From Periweissella cryptocerci (lineage in GTDB: Bacteria > Bacillota > Bacilli > Lactobacillales > Lactobacillaceae), in contig NZ_CP037940.1 in NCBI RefSeq assembly GCF_004358325.1, positions 2,356,001 through 2,420,000 of the forward strand: a stretch of DNA of 64,000 nucleotides, read 5' to 3'. The position numbers and the translations under genes are program-made. Positions 1 through 8,643 of the stretch are shown here, in pieces. Below the pieces are notes generated by a model. The model saw nothing but the letters and a program-made list of their open reading frames with translations, was not told where the DNA came from and did no database searches. Every line of letters begins with the position of its first letter. The first letter of the stretch is position 1.

Positions 1-1068
1 ATGGATGTATCTGCACAAGCAACGGCACGGACAAAACCAAACCTTGGTAAGTTCGTGGTAGACGTTTTAAATGGTGAAAGTTTAGGTATTGTAATCACGC
101 TAATTCCAGCGGCGTTGATTAGTTCATTATTGAAATTATTCGGGGATGCTCAATGGGCAACCCAAGCTGGATTTATGGTCAGTTTAGCACAGAGTTTATT
201 GCCGGTTGTGAGCGCGTTTGCAGTAGCGGCGATTTTAAAACTAGCAGTGATTGATGCAGCCTCGATTGCGCTGGCAGCGTTCGTTTCAGCCGGGGTAGTA
301 ACGCAAACCCCTAATGGTATGGTAATTGGTGGAACCGGGGTGATTTTAAACATTTTATTGGTAATCTTTGTGGCAACCGGAATGACTATTGCCATAAAAA
401 ATAGTTTTGGTCATTTTAAAATGTTAATCCAACCATTGCTCGTAATTATCGTGGCTGGTGGCTTTGGTTTACTCACACTTGCACCGATGGCGGCGGTGCA
501 AACCATCGTTGGCCAAATGGTAACTACTGCGACAGCATTAACGCCAATTGTGATGGGAATTGTCTTAGGCGCAGCATTTGCGTTCTTGATTCTCTCGCCA
601 CTGTCATCTGTTGGGATTGCAACGGCAATTGGGTTAGCTGGAATTGGTTCTGGTGCGGCGAATGCCGGGATTGTCGTTGCTGCATTCACCTTGGCTGCAA
701 TGGGTAGTAGCGTTAATCCAATTGGTGCAAGCTTGGCAACGTTCCTTGGTTCACCTAAAGTCCAAATGGCTAATCTATTGACGAAACCTAAGCTGTTCAT
801 TGCGCCATTGATTGGTGCCGGTATTATGGGTGGCGTGGCGACACTCTTCAACATTGAAGGAACGGCCTACTCAGCTGGATTTGGATTTGCCGGGTTGATT
901 GGACCAATCACTGCCTATACAACGGCCGGTGGAGGTACACAAGCCCTGATAAGCATTGTCTTAGTCTTTGGTATCTTACCAGTTGCCTTAGCATGTGCTT
1001 TGAAATATGTGTTTATTAATAAATTAGGATTAATTAAGCCGGAAGATTTAAAGATAACATTAGAATAA
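1..1068 (+). CDS. PTS sugar transporter subunit IIC-like membrane permease (PTS_EIIC_2 type)
   Basis: A 355-residue, almost entirely hydrophobic protein with about ten membrane segments and repeated Gly/Ala-rich helices. It resembles the stand-alone PTS IIC-like permeases (PTS_EIIC_2), which move a small sugar or acid; no IIA or IIB gene is visible next to it. The ATG is the first base of the window, so a start further upstream cannot be excluded, although the short hydrophilic N-terminus (residues 1-16) followed by a helix looks complete. Transcription ends at a strong hairpin at 1140-1171. Substrate unknown. Confidence 0.75.
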   Translation: MDVSAQATARTKPNLGKFVVDVLNGESLGIVITLIPAALISSLLKLFGDAQWATQAGFMVSLAQSLLPVVSAFAVAAILKLAVIDAASIALAAFVSAGVVTQTPNGMVIGGTGVILNILLVIFVATGMTIAIKNSFGHFKMLIQPLLVIIVAGGFGLLTLAPMAAVQTIVGQMVTTATALTPIVMGIVLGAAFAFLILSPLSSVGIATAIGLAGIGSGAANAGIVVAAFTLAAMGSSVNPIGASLATFLGSPKVQMANLLTKPKLFIAPLIGAGIMGGVATLFNIEGTAYSAGFGFAGLIGPITAYTTAGGGTQALISIVLVFGILPVALACALKYVFINKLGLIKPEDLKITLE

Positions 1069-1095
1069 AATATTATGCGATGAGAAGTGAGGGAA

Positions 1096-1139
1096 AGGCA
1101 GTTTCGGCCTTTTGTTCCACGTTAATGAAGCTTATTTCC
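1096..1139 (+). repeat. Family B hairpin repeat, truncated copy (B1)
   Basis: Contains the left part of the family B repeat (ggccttttgttccacgttaa, then gaagcttatttc), matching the copy near 21,225. The right hairpin arm is missing and is replaced by the terminator at 1140. Confidence 0.5.
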
Positions 1140-1171
1140 GGGTTGGAACGATTTTCGTTCCAGCCCTTTTT
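1140..1171 (+). terminator. Rho-independent terminator after the PTS IIC-like gene
   Basis: Twelve-pair stem GGGTTGGAACGA / TCGTTCCAGCCC (one G-T pair), three-base loop, followed by five T. Confidence 0.85.
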
Positions 1172-1237
1172 CAATACAGCTGATTAAGAACATTTCACGT
1201 GAAATAAGACAAATCTGTGAAATTCGGTCATAACATT

Positions 1238-1265
1238 TTGGCGAGTTTAATGAAAATGATAAAAT
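1238..1265 (+). promoter_or_regulatory. Sigma-A-type promoter of the DyP operon
   Basis: TTGGCG (1238-1243), 16-bp spacer, TAAAAT (1260-1265). The expected mRNA start near 1272 leaves a leader of about 50 nt before the ATG at 1321. Confidence 0.55.
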
Positions 1266-1320
1266 GGAAGTAATAAAAAATATTGTTAAACTAAATAACT
1301 ACGACCAGGGGGAAATAAAA

Positions 1321-2262
1321 ATGCCTATTGAATTAGCAGATGCACAAGATGCATACAAAGACGCAGGTGAACAAATTTTATTTACAACGTTGATGTTGAA
1401 ACGTGAGGATCGCGCAGCAGAATTAGAAGCAATTCAAAACTTTGCGGATCGTTTTCCATCAATTATTAATAGTATGAATATTCGGGCGCAAAAAGCAGAT
1501 TTACGTGTGGCATTTGGTTTTAGCAGCGACGCTTGGGACTATTTATTTCCAACTGCTAATAAACCGGCAGAACTTGAAACGTTCACAGATTTAACGGGGC
1601 CTGATCATACGATGCCGGGTACACCAGGAGATTTGTTTTTTCATGTGCGGGCACATGATGAAGCGGTGGTGTATGAGGTAATGTCACAATTTATGACATT
1701 TTTACGCGCAGTTACGACGGTTGTTGATGAAACTAAAGGCTTCCGTTATTTTGAGGGCCGGGCAATTATTGGTTTTATTGATGGTACTGAAAATCCAGAT
1801 GGTTCACAATCCGCCGAGTATGGTCTGATTGGGGATGAAGATCGAGAATTTATCAACGGGTCATATGCCTTTGCGCAACAATATGTCCATGACATGGAAA
1901 CTTGGAATGCCTTCAAAGTCGAAATGCAAGAAAAGTATATTGGGCGCCAAAAGATGAATGACTTAGAGCTTGAAGATGAAGAAAAAGATCCGCGCGCGCA
2001 TAACGTGGTGGCGAAACTCGAAGTTGATGGTGAGGAGCAAAAAATTGTCCGGATGAATGTACCATTCGCTGATGCGGCGGCTGGCACAGCTGGGACATAT
2101 TTCATTGCGTATATGCGGCATTATTGGATTGTTAAACAAATGCTTACGCGGATGGTTGAACAAAATGACCGACTACTGGATTTCTCAGAGGTTACAACTG
2201 GGACTGCTTTTTTCATCCCATCAAAATCAGTGTTAGCCCGTATTGCTGATGGAGATTTATAA
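1321..2262 (+). CDS. Dye-decolorizing (DyP-type) heme peroxidase
   Basis: 313 residues. DyP peroxidases use heme and H2O2 to oxidise bulky substrates. The hallmark GxxDG motif is present as GFIDGTENP, with the distal Asp; the HN of DPRAHN fits the proximal heme His of the YfeX/EfeB-like branch; the C-terminal GTYFIAY and TGTAFFIPS blocks are also typical. The start at 1321 is chosen because AGGGGG sits seven bases upstream; the in-frame ATG at 1264 lies inside the promoter. No Tat signal peptide, so cytoplasmic. It is followed after two bases by the GyrI-like gene, so the two form an operon. Confidence 0.88.
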   Translation: MPIELADAQDAYKDAGEQILFTTLMLKREDRAAELEAIQNFADRFPSIINSMNIRAQKADLRVAFGFSSDAWDYLFPTANKPAELETFTDLTGPDHTMPGTPGDLFFHVRAHDEAVVYEVMSQFMTFLRAVTTVVDETKGFRYFEGRAIIGFIDGTENPDGSQSAEYGLIGDEDREFINGSYAFAQQYVHDMETWNAFKVEMQEKYIGRQKMNDLELEDEEKDPRAHNVVAKLEVDGEEQKIVRMNVPFADAAAGTAGTYFIAYMRHYWIVKQMLTRMVEQNDRLLDFSEVTTGTAFFIPSKSVLARIADGDL

Positions 2263-2264
2263 TA

Positions 2265-2903
2265 ATGGCGGATAAATACGAATGGCGTAAACGTGAAGCA
2301 GATATTTATTGGTTGAAAGCAACGCCAACAATCACCCAACTACCGGCACAAAAATTCATTATGCTGCAAGGAAGCGGGAATCCAAATGATAATCCCGTTT
2401 TTGCAGCACAAGTTGCGGCGTTATATGCTGTGAGTTATGCAATTAAAATGGCACCCAAAAAAGGAATTGAATTTCCGGGAGCCTATGATTACACTGTTTA
2501 TCCGTTAGAGGCCGTATGGAGTTATGCTTCTGAGACACAAGGAAAAACTAAAGTAACCCTGACTAAGGATGACTTTAGTTATACACTAATGATGAAACAA
2601 CCCGATTTTGTTGATGAGGCCGTGTTCGCTCAAGGGTTAGCTTTGGCAACTAAAAAGATTTCACCCGAGTTAGCTGAACAAATGAGTTTTACAAAGATTG
2701 ACGAAGGATTGGTTGCACAAGTTTTACACACGGGAACATTTGATAGTGAGGCAGCGACATTTGCCAAATTAGATTTGTGGTTAGCTGATAATGGCTATGA
2801 ACGGACGAGTTTTACGCACAAGGAAATCTATTTATCTGATCCTAAACGTGTGGCGGCCGATAAACAAAAAACGATTTTACGAGTCAATGTCATCCGTAAA
2901 TGA
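2265..2903 (+). CDS. GyrI-like small-molecule-binding domain protein
   Basis: 212 residues resembling stand-alone GyrI-like proteins (SOUL/GyrI fold), which bind hydrophobic small molecules and in some cases hydrolyse or sequester them. N-terminal block KFIMLQGSGNPND and mid block EFPGAYDYTVYPLEAVWSY are characteristic of the long GyrI-like family. It starts two bases after the DyP peroxidase stop codon and is probably translationally coupled to it. The shared operon suggests a role in detoxifying a ligand that the peroxidase oxidises (inference). No membrane segment or signal peptide. Confidence 0.72.
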   Translation: MADKYEWRKREADIYWLKATPTITQLPAQKFIMLQGSGNPNDNPVFAAQVAALYAVSYAIKMAPKKGIEFPGAYDYTVYPLEAVWSYASETQGKTKVTLTKDDFSYTLMMKQPDFVDEAVFAQGLALATKKISPELAEQMSFTKIDEGLVAQVLHTGTFDSEAATFAKLDLWLADNGYERTSFTHKEIYLSDPKRVAADKQKTILRVNVIRK

Positions 2904-3053
2904 GGCCCCATCAATCGATGCGCTAAGTTCAACTATCTTGATATTTTGAGACGTATCATGTGCTATTTATTTAAAATGGAATTATAATCATTTGAAATAA
3001 CCGATAGGGGGCTTGGCAAAATTAAAAAACAAGCAGTTTTAGATATAACTAAC

Positions 3054-3317
3054 ATGCACTGTCCGCGGTGCGGTGGTGATATTCACCAAAAAGGCAACAA
3101 GTACATCTGTGATGCAAAGTGCACAGAATTTAGCATTGTGGCGGCGATTGACCTACCCGCAAGTGAATTATCACGGAGCCGGGTTTTATATCTAAATATC
3201 AAATGGTGGTTAGCACATCACAAGGCGGCTTTAGTTTTGGGTTGTGTCGCATTATATGCGGTTAAGTTTGAAGTTGTCGCGTTGATAATGAATGAGTTAC
3301 ATCATGTAATGAATTAG
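3054..3317 (+). CDS. Small zinc-ribbon membrane protein, unknown function
   Basis: 87 residues: CPRCGGD near residue 3 and a second pair of cysteines (CDAKC, about residues 19-23) form a probable zinc ribbon, followed by a membrane segment around residues 55-78. The start is uncertain. No good Shine-Dalgarno precedes ATG 3054; an AGGGGG at 3006-3011 instead sits nine bases before an in-frame ATT (3021), which would add 11 residues. Monocistronic; a strong terminator follows at 3344-3390. Function not recognised. Confidence 0.55.
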   Translation: MHCPRCGGDIHQKGNKYICDAKCTEFSIVAAIDLPASELSRSRVLYLNIKWWLAHHKAALVLGCVALYAVKFEVVALIMNELHHVMN

Positions 3318-3343
3318 GTTACCCAAAATATTTAAGCACATTA

Positions 3344-3390
3344 GTAGACCCGATTCCTTCATAATAGGTGGAATCGGGTCTACTTTTTTT
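3344..3390 (+). terminator. Bidirectional-looking terminator between convergent genes
   Basis: Perfect 14-bp stem GTAGACCCGATTCC / GGAATCGGGTCTAC, 12-base loop, then seven T. It lies between the zinc-ribbon gene and the convergent redoxin gene. Confidence 0.85.
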
Positions 3391-3451
3391 GCGAAACTAC
3401 ACGGATTATTACCCGCGGTTGTCGTCGCAATATGTCTTAATGCAAATCTTT

Positions 3452-3694
3452 TTATGACAATTCAGCAATTAAGCGTGAAATTGCTGAAGGCTGATAACCG
3501 CAAAACATTTGTTGCTTTTCGCCTTCACCAGCAATTACAATCGGTGCTTGTACCATGCCAAGTTCACGGAAACGAGCCCAGTGATGCGGATTTTCGTCCA
3601 AGCTAATTTCTTCAAAAGTGACATCATTTGCCCGCAATAGTTCTTTTGTAGCGTTACAACCATCACACGTATTTTTAGTATAAAGTTTCATCAT
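3452..3694 (-). CDS. Glutaredoxin-like NrdH-type redoxin
   Basis: 80 residues with a thioredoxin fold of NrdH/glutaredoxin size. The redox motif CDGC lies at residues 10-13, and QAPIVIA supplies the cis-Pro segment (AP). Such proteins donate electrons, for example to class Ib ribonucleotide reductase, but no nrdEF genes are nearby, so the partner is open. A GGAGGTG Shine-Dalgarno precedes the first of two consecutive ATGs (3694). Convergent with the zinc-ribbon gene. Confidence 0.8.
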   Translation of the reverse strand: MMKLYTKNTCDGCNATKELLRANDVTFEEISLDENPHHWARFRELGMVQAPIVIAGEGEKQQMFCGYQPSAISRLIAELS

Positions 3695-3893
3695 AGTTTA
3701 GCACCTCCATAATTCTATTATAGTGGGTAAGTACGAATAAATTGTGACTTGCGTGTAAATGTGCCTAGAAGATATTAGCTGGGGAAGATTGTTCGCACGT
3801 ACTTGGTGTGGAAAATGATATTCATGGTAAAATTAGAAGACGCAATGCGTAAAGTTAAGATGTTAAGTGATTAAAAACTAGTGGAGCAATTAA

Positions 3894-4088
3894 ATGAAAT
3901 TTAACAAGAAAAAATTAAAACACAATCAATCAGTTGCGCAACAATTAAAGCAACCACGGATTAAACGGACATTTGCCCAACAGATTGCCTACAAACGGTA
4001 TCGTGATGAGCAAATTAAAAATGGTGAACCATATGATAAGACAAAATTTGGCGTCGTTGTCCAAAATCATAGTTATTTGAGTAAATAA
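3894..4088 (+). CDS. Small basic protein, unknown function
   Basis: 64 residues with a Lys/Arg/Gln-rich N-terminal half (KKKLKHNQ... IKRTFAQQIAYKRYRDEQ) and no membrane segment. GTGGAG lies nine bases before the ATG. Very basic, so nucleic-acid or ribosome contact is possible, but I do not recognise the family. It precedes the aldehyde dehydrogenase by 24 bp and may be co-transcribed with it. Confidence 0.55.
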   Translation: MKFNKKKLKHNQSVAQQLKQPRIKRTFAQQIAYKRYRDEQIKNGEPYDKTKFGVVVQNHSYLSK

Positions 4089-4112
4089 CAGCGAGAAAGG
4101 TCGTGGGCTTAA

Positions 4113-5504
4113 ATGGAAATGACAGTTAATGAAGCTGCGAGTTTATTGGCAAGACAGCACCAGTATTTTCAAACACAAGTGACTAAGCCGTTAGCTTTTC
4201 GGGTTGAACAATTACGAAAATTAAAAGCGGGATTAAAAAAATATGAAGCACAATTTATTGAAGCTTTGAACCAAGATTTAGGTAAATGTGAAAATGAATC
4301 ATATATGACGGAAATTGGTTTGAGTTACCACAGTATTGATATTATGCTTAAACAACTAAAAAAATGGATGAAGCCCCATAAAGTGGTAACACCTGTTGTG
4401 AATTTTCCGGCGAAAAGCTACATCGTTCGGGAACCTTACGGGAGTGCCTTGATTATTGGACCATACAATTACCCATATCAATTGTTATTTGAACCATTAA
4501 TCGGAGCAATTGCGGCAGGGAATACAGCGGTCTTAAAGCCATCAGAAATCTCCGCTAATTTTTCACGGGTGGCAGCAACCATGATTCATGAAATATTTAC
4601 CGATGAATTTATTGCGGTTGTTGAAGGCGCAGTTGCGACGAATACGGCATTACTAGCGCAACCGTTCGACTATATCTTTTTCACCGGTTCAGTCCCAGTC
4701 GGTAAAATTGTGATGGCAGCGGCTAGCAAACATTTGACGCCAGTTACATTGGAGTTGGGTGGAAAAAGCCCCGTAATAGTTGATGAAACGGCTAATTTAA
4801 AAGTGGCCGCTGAACGGATTATTTGGGGGAAGACAATTAATTCGGGCCAAACGTGTATTGCTCCTGATTATCTAATGGTCCATCAGGATGTTAAAGCGCA
4901 GTTAATTACCGAGATGAAATTAGCACTGAAAACATTTTATGGCGATGATATTGAGCAAAGTAAGAGTTTTGCGCGGATGATTAGTGATAAGCAGTTTAAC
5001 CGTGTAACTAGCTTACTAGATGATTCATCAACACATATTGTGGCAGGTGGTAAAAGAAATGCGGTAACTCGCTATATTGAACCAACTCTAGCCGAAGTTG
5101 ACGATTTTTCTGCGGCATTAATGCAGGATGAAATTTTCGGACCGGTATTGCCGATTGTGACTTTTACTAGTTTAGCAGATGCAATTACCCAAATTAAGAC
5201 ATTACCAAAACCACTGGCGTTATATGTCTTCACAGAAAATAAAAAAAGTGCAGACCAAGTTTTGCATGAAATTTCATCTGGTGGGGCATGTGTGAATAAC
5301 ACGATTATGCATATTACTAATCCTAATTTACCATTTGGTGGTGTTGGTCCAGCTGGTATCGGAAATTATCATGGTGAACACAGTTTTAATACATTCAGTC
5401 ATGAACGGGGAGTTTTGAAGAGCTCGACTAAATTCCCAATTCGATTGATTTTCCCACCATATAATTTAAAGCAGTTAAAAATAGTGAAGTGGATTTATAA
5501 ATAG
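4113..5504 (+). CDS. Aldehyde dehydrogenase (NAD(P)+-dependent, class 3-like)
   Basis: 463 residues, oxidising an aldehyde to the acid. Visible blocks: GPYNYPYQLLFEPLIGAIAAGN (cofactor and channel), FFTGSVPVG, the general-base Glu in TLELGGKSP (about residue 213), and the nucleophilic Cys in NSGQTCIAPDY (about residue 248). The short length and hydrophobic basic C-terminus (IFPPYNLKQLKIVKWIYK) resemble class 3 / fatty-aldehyde enzymes that attach to the membrane. A second ATG at 4119 is also possible. Substrate unknown; no dedicated partner nearby. Confidence 0.88.
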   Translation: MEMTVNEAASLLARQHQYFQTQVTKPLAFRVEQLRKLKAGLKKYEAQFIEALNQDLGKCENESYMTEIGLSYHSIDIMLKQLKKWMKPHKVVTPVVNFPAKSYIVREPYGSALIIGPYNYPYQLLFEPLIGAIAAGNTAVLKPSEISANFSRVAATMIHEIFTDEFIAVVEGAVATNTALLAQPFDYIFFTGSVPVGKIVMAAASKHLTPVTLELGGKSPVIVDETANLKVAAERIIWGKTINSGQTCIAPDYLMVHQDVKAQLITEMKLALKTFYGDDIEQSKSFARMISDKQFNRVTSLLDDSSTHIVAGGKRNAVTRYIEPTLAEVDDFSAALMQDEIFGPVLPIVTFTSLADAITQIKTLPKPLALYVFTENKKSADQVLHEISSGGACVNNTIMHITNPNLPFGGVGPAGIGNYHGEHSFNTFSHERGVLKSSTKFPIRLIFPPYNLKQLKIVKWIYK

Positions 5505-5577
5505 GCTAGCTGTGCTTGTTGCTAGCTGGATTGATTAGTATACTGGAATCAATAAAACTTTCGAAAGTGGGGGGCGT

Positions 5578-7371
5578 ATGCAAACAGCACAAGAAGTATT
5601 AAAAACTGTTTATGGTTATGACGATTTCCGTGAGGGCCAAGCTGATATTATCAACGCTGTGTTAGCTGGTAAACGAACACTTGGAATCATGCCAACTGGT
5701 GGTGGGAAATCAATCACTTATCAAATTCCAGCATTGATGTTGGACGGAATTACGATGGTTGTTTCACCACTAATTTCCTTGATGAAGAATCAAGTTGATG
5801 AATTGGTGACGGCGGGAATTAGTGCGACGATGATTAATAGTTCGCTGACAACCGCGGAGTATCAAGAACGGATTGATGGGTTAGAACATGAAGCGTACAA
5901 GCTTTTTTTTGTGGCACCAGAACGGTTAGATGATCCGTATTTTTATCAGTTAATTCAACGGTTACCATTGGATTTGGTCGTGATTGATGAAGTCCACGTC
6001 TTATCACAGTGGGGGCATGATTTTCGGCCTAGTTATTTACGGGCGGTTGCCGCAATTGATAATTTAGCTAATTTGCCAAACGTGATGGCGCTGACTGCGA
6101 CCGCGACAGAACGGGTGCAAGCGGATTTGGAACGAATTTTGCACATTGAAGCGACCGTTAAAACCGGTTTTGCCCGGGCGAATTTAGCGATTAAGATTGA
6201 AAAAGGCCTGTCTAATTCGGAAAAACAACGTTTCATCGTCGATTATGTTGCGGAGCATCAAGAAGATGTCGGTATTATTTATGCGGGAACGCGGAAAAAA
6301 GTCGATGAACTTGCAGCAATTCTAAAGGCGCGTGGGATTAAAGCGGGACGTTATCATGCTGGGATGGGTGATGCGGAACGGGAACAAGCGCAAAATGATT
6401 TCTTGTATGATGAACTAGATGTTATCGTAGCAACAAATGCGTTTGGGATGGGAATTAATAAAACCAATGTCCGTTACGTTATCCACTTGACGATGCCTGG
6501 CAGTATCGAAAGCTATTATCAAGAAATTGGCCGTGCCGGTCGTGATGGTTTACCAAGTGAATCAATTTTGCTTTACTCATCAGCCGATATTCGGTTACAA
6601 CGTTTCTTTATTGATAATAGTGATAACCAAGAACCAGAATATCGCCAAAATGAACTTACTAAGTTACGCGAAATGACTAACTTTGCCTCAACCGCAATGT
6701 GTCTACAACGTTATATTATTCAGTATTTCGGGCAAGACATGGAAAACTGTGGCAAGTGTAGTAATTGTACTGATACGCGTGAACTTGTGGATATGACCGA
6801 AGCGGCGCAAAAAGTCATGAGTAACATTATCCGGATGAACAGCAAAACTAACGGAACATACAGTCGGACACAAGTCGTGAATGTGTTACGTGGCCGTTTA
6901 CCAGAAAATATGGCTTGGACACATTTTGATGAGTTGCCAACCTATGGCTTGATGGATCGTTGGACATTGAAAAACTTGAATGCATTTGTCGATTCCTTAG
7001 TAGCTGATGGGTATTTAAATGTGGCTGGTGAATTCAATGGTTTACAGGTATCAACAACTGGTGCCGATGTCTTGAAGGGGGAACAGACCGTCATGCAGCG
7101 TGAACAACGCAAGGTATCTGGAACTAGTAATCCTCGGGTTAAGACTGAAGCGGGTGGACCAATGTTTGAAAAACTCCGTGAATTACGTTTAGAAATTGCG
7201 CGTGAAAAAGGCATTCCACCGTTCATGGTTTTCTCTGATCAGGTACTAATGAATTTAGTTCGTGCGCACCCGACAACACTAAATGAACTCCTCGATGTTA
7301 GTGGTATTGGTGAAAAGAAAGCCGATCAGTACGGCGGCGAATTTTTGGCAGTTTTGAATGAAGAGCTTTAA
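5578..7371 (+). CDS. recQ: ATP-dependent DNA helicase RecQ
   Basis: 597 residues with RecQ architecture: SF2 helicase core with Walker A MPTGGGKS (residues 37-44) and motif II DEVH (about 137-140; DEAH or DEVH occurs in the family), motif VI QEIGRAGRDG, the RQC zinc cluster CLQRYIIQYFGQDMENC followed by CGKCSNC, and a C-terminal HRDC-like domain (last 80 residues, HPTTLNELLDVSGIGEKKA). It unwinds DNA 3' to 5' in recombination and fork repair. GTGGGGGG lies six bases before the ATG. Monocistronic. Confidence 0.93.
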   Translation: MQTAQEVLKTVYGYDDFREGQADIINAVLAGKRTLGIMPTGGGKSITYQIPALMLDGITMVVSPLISLMKNQVDELVTAGISATMINSSLTTAEYQERIDGLEHEAYKLFFVAPERLDDPYFYQLIQRLPLDLVVIDEVHVLSQWGHDFRPSYLRAVAAIDNLANLPNVMALTATATERVQADLERILHIEATVKTGFARANLAIKIEKGLSNSEKQRFIVDYVAEHQEDVGIIYAGTRKKVDELAAILKARGIKAGRYHAGMGDAEREQAQNDFLYDELDVIVATNAFGMGINKTNVRYVIHLTMPGSIESYYQEIGRAGRDGLPSESILLYSSADIRLQRFFIDNSDNQEPEYRQNELTKLREMTNFASTAMCLQRYIIQYFGQDMENCGKCSNCTDTRELVDMTEAAQKVMSNIIRMNSKTNGTYSRTQVVNVLRGRLPENMAWTHFDELPTYGLMDRWTLKNLNAFVDSLVADGYLNVAGEFNGLQVSTTGADVLKGEQTVMQREQRKVSGTSNPRVKTEAGGPMFEKLRELRLEIAREKGIPPFMVFSDQVLMNLVRAHPTTLNELLDVSGIGEKKADQYGGEFLAVLNEEL

Positions 7372-7377
7372 TAAATG

Positions 7378-7431
7378 AAAAAAGACGCAATTTCGACCTT
7401 ATATTCAAATAAGGAGAAAGCGCGTCTTTTT
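7378..7431 (+). terminator. Terminator after recQ
   Basis: Stem AAAAAAGACGC / GCGTCTTTTT with an inner CCTTA / TAAGG pairing. It lies directly after the recQ stop and just before a family A element. Confidence 0.7.
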
Positions 7432-7434
7432 AGT

Positions 7435-7696
7435 AGCTCTATTTTGGCTGGCGTGGGATTGAATAAAATTGGCCACTATGTGCCAGTAACTACCGGTACT
7501 CCGTTAGTTTGGAATAATGTAAATAGCGAAAAATAGTTATCAATCACAGGCTGCAGTAGCATGAAAAAACATTGACAATAAAGCCTCAGTAATTCAACGA
7601 TTGAAAAGAAAAGAAAAGAAAAGAAAAGAAAAGAAAAGAAAAGGAAAGGAAAGGAAAGAAAAGAAACGATAATACTACGTTAGAAAAAATGTAGCC
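7435..7696 (+). mobile_element. Family A MITE-like element, short form with pentamer expansion (A1)
   Basis: About 262 bp. Left tip AGCTCTATTTTGGCTGGCGT, then GGGATTGAATAAAATTGG; right end CTACGTTAGAAAAAATGTAGCC. It has only a vestige of the first hairpin module (gtgccagtaactaccggtac) and keeps the conserved tail (tagcgaaaaa, cacaggctgcagtagcatgaaaa, attcaacgattgaaaag). Flanks TTTTTAGT and ACTTTTGT match at only 5 of 8 positions, so no clear target duplication. It abuts a family B repeat. Confidence 0.65.
7602..7667 (+). repeat. Pentanucleotide microsatellite (AAAAG/AAAGG)n
   Basis: About 13 tandem AAAAG units, some AAAGG, inside family A element A1. Other copies read gattgaaaagtacagaaacg here, so the tract grew by expansion of one AAAAG. 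Confidence 0.9.
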
Positions 7697-7790
7697 ACTT
7701 TTGTACCACGTTAATACGCCTGATTTCTACCTTACTACGATAAGGAGAAATCAGGCGTATTTTGTAGGCTGGACAAGTTATGTCCTAACC
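7697..7790 (+). repeat. Family B hairpin repeat (B2)
   Basis: Core stem AATACGCCTGATTTCT (7713 onward) pairs with AGAAATCAGGCGTATT (to 7761), with an inner CCTTA / TAAGG. The tail gtaggctggacaagttatg is shared with other copies. Relative to most copies an A-T pair is replaced by C-G in both arms. Confidence 0.85.
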
Positions 7791-7840
7791 TCGCGTTTTA
7801 ATGTAGGACATTATTATGTATCATGCTTAAATTAGTGCAA

Positions 7841-7875
7841 AATAAAAGACCCGCATTCACAGGAATGGGGTCAGT
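7841..7875 (-). terminator. Minus-strand terminator-like hairpin without an obvious gene
   Basis: On the minus strand GACCCCATTC - CTGT - GAATGCGGGTC is followed by TTTTATTTT. I see no minus-strand gene that it would serve. Confidence 0.5.
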
Positions 7876-7950
7876 CTAACTTAGCCTTCTGGAATCCCGT
7901 AGGATCAGATGGCGGGGTTAATCGGGTAAAGTAAGTATACCACACGCAAA

Positions 7951-7997
7951 TCGTAAGTGGTACGTATTTTTGCTAGTGATTTTTCGTAAGCGGTACG
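7951..7997. promoter_or_regulatory. Direct repeat upstream of the YdeI/DUF1801 gene
   Basis: TCGTAAGTGGTACG (7951-7964) and TCGTAAGCGGTACG (7984-7997) match at 13 of 14 positions, 33 bp apart start to start, about three helical turns. Possible regulator sites. Confidence 0.4.
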
Positions 7998-8039
7998 GTA
8001 AAATAACACTAATATTATAGAAACGAAGTGAGGTTTATC

Positions 8040-8633
8040 ATGGCCGCAGTTAACATTAATCCAAAAGTTGATGAGTTTGTCGCAAATACAAAAGTTTGGC
8101 AAGCTGAAATAATTAAATTACGCCAGCTACTATTAGCTTCAGAATTACAAGAAGACTACAAGTGGCGAAAGCCAACGTACTCATACAATGAACAAAATCT
8201 ATTTGGTATCTTACCATTGAAGAATCACCTATCACTGCTGTTCATGAAGGGGTCAGTACTTGATGATCCAGCTGGTCTACTAATCCAGCCAACTGAAGAT
8301 TCACAAGTACAACGCCAAATGCGTTTTACAAGCTTGGATGACTTGCTTGCAAAAGAAGGTACAGTGGTCGCGTACATCGCGGCCGCAGTTGCCGCAGAAA
8401 AAGCTGGTATCCAACCAGTCTATGCAGAACCTAAAGCGATTCCAACACCATTGGAATTACAAACGATGTTAGATGATAATGACGAGCTACACACGGCTTT
8501 TGATCGATTGACACCTGGTCGCCAAAAAGCTTACAAGCGGTATTTTGGGGATGCAAAGCAGTCAGCAACACGGGTTGCGCGAATTGAAAAATTCATTCCC
8601 AAAATTTTAGCGGGAAAAGGATTAGCAGATTAA
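8040..8633 (+). CDS. YdeI/OmpD-associated family protein with DUF1801 domain
   Basis: 197 residues. The N-terminal two thirds (KVDEFV... YKWRKPTYSY... ILPLKNHLSLLFMKGS) is the DUF1801/YdhG-like domain; the C-terminal LTPGRQKAYKRYFGDAKQSATRVARIEKFIPKIL is the YdeI-type bacteriocin-protection tail. Biochemical role is not settled for the family. ATG 8040 is chosen over an in-frame GTG at 8028 because AAGTGAGGT sits between them at good spacing. Monocistronic. A second DUF1801 protein lies at 20,803-21,144. Confidence 0.8.
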   Translation: MAAVNINPKVDEFVANTKVWQAEIIKLRQLLLASELQEDYKWRKPTYSYNEQNLFGILPLKNHLSLLFMKGSVLDDPAGLLIQPTEDSQVQRQMRFTSLDDLLAKEGTVVAYIAAAVAAEKAGIQPVYAEPKAIPTPLELQTMLDDNDELHTAFDRLTPGRQKAYKRYFGDAKQSATRVARIEKFIPKILAGKGLAD

Positions 8634-8643
8634 GTAAAAACAA

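Noticed and set aside
7560-7680. CRISPR array
   Set aside because: The short tandem units are pentamers with no spacers; no cas genes are present in the window.
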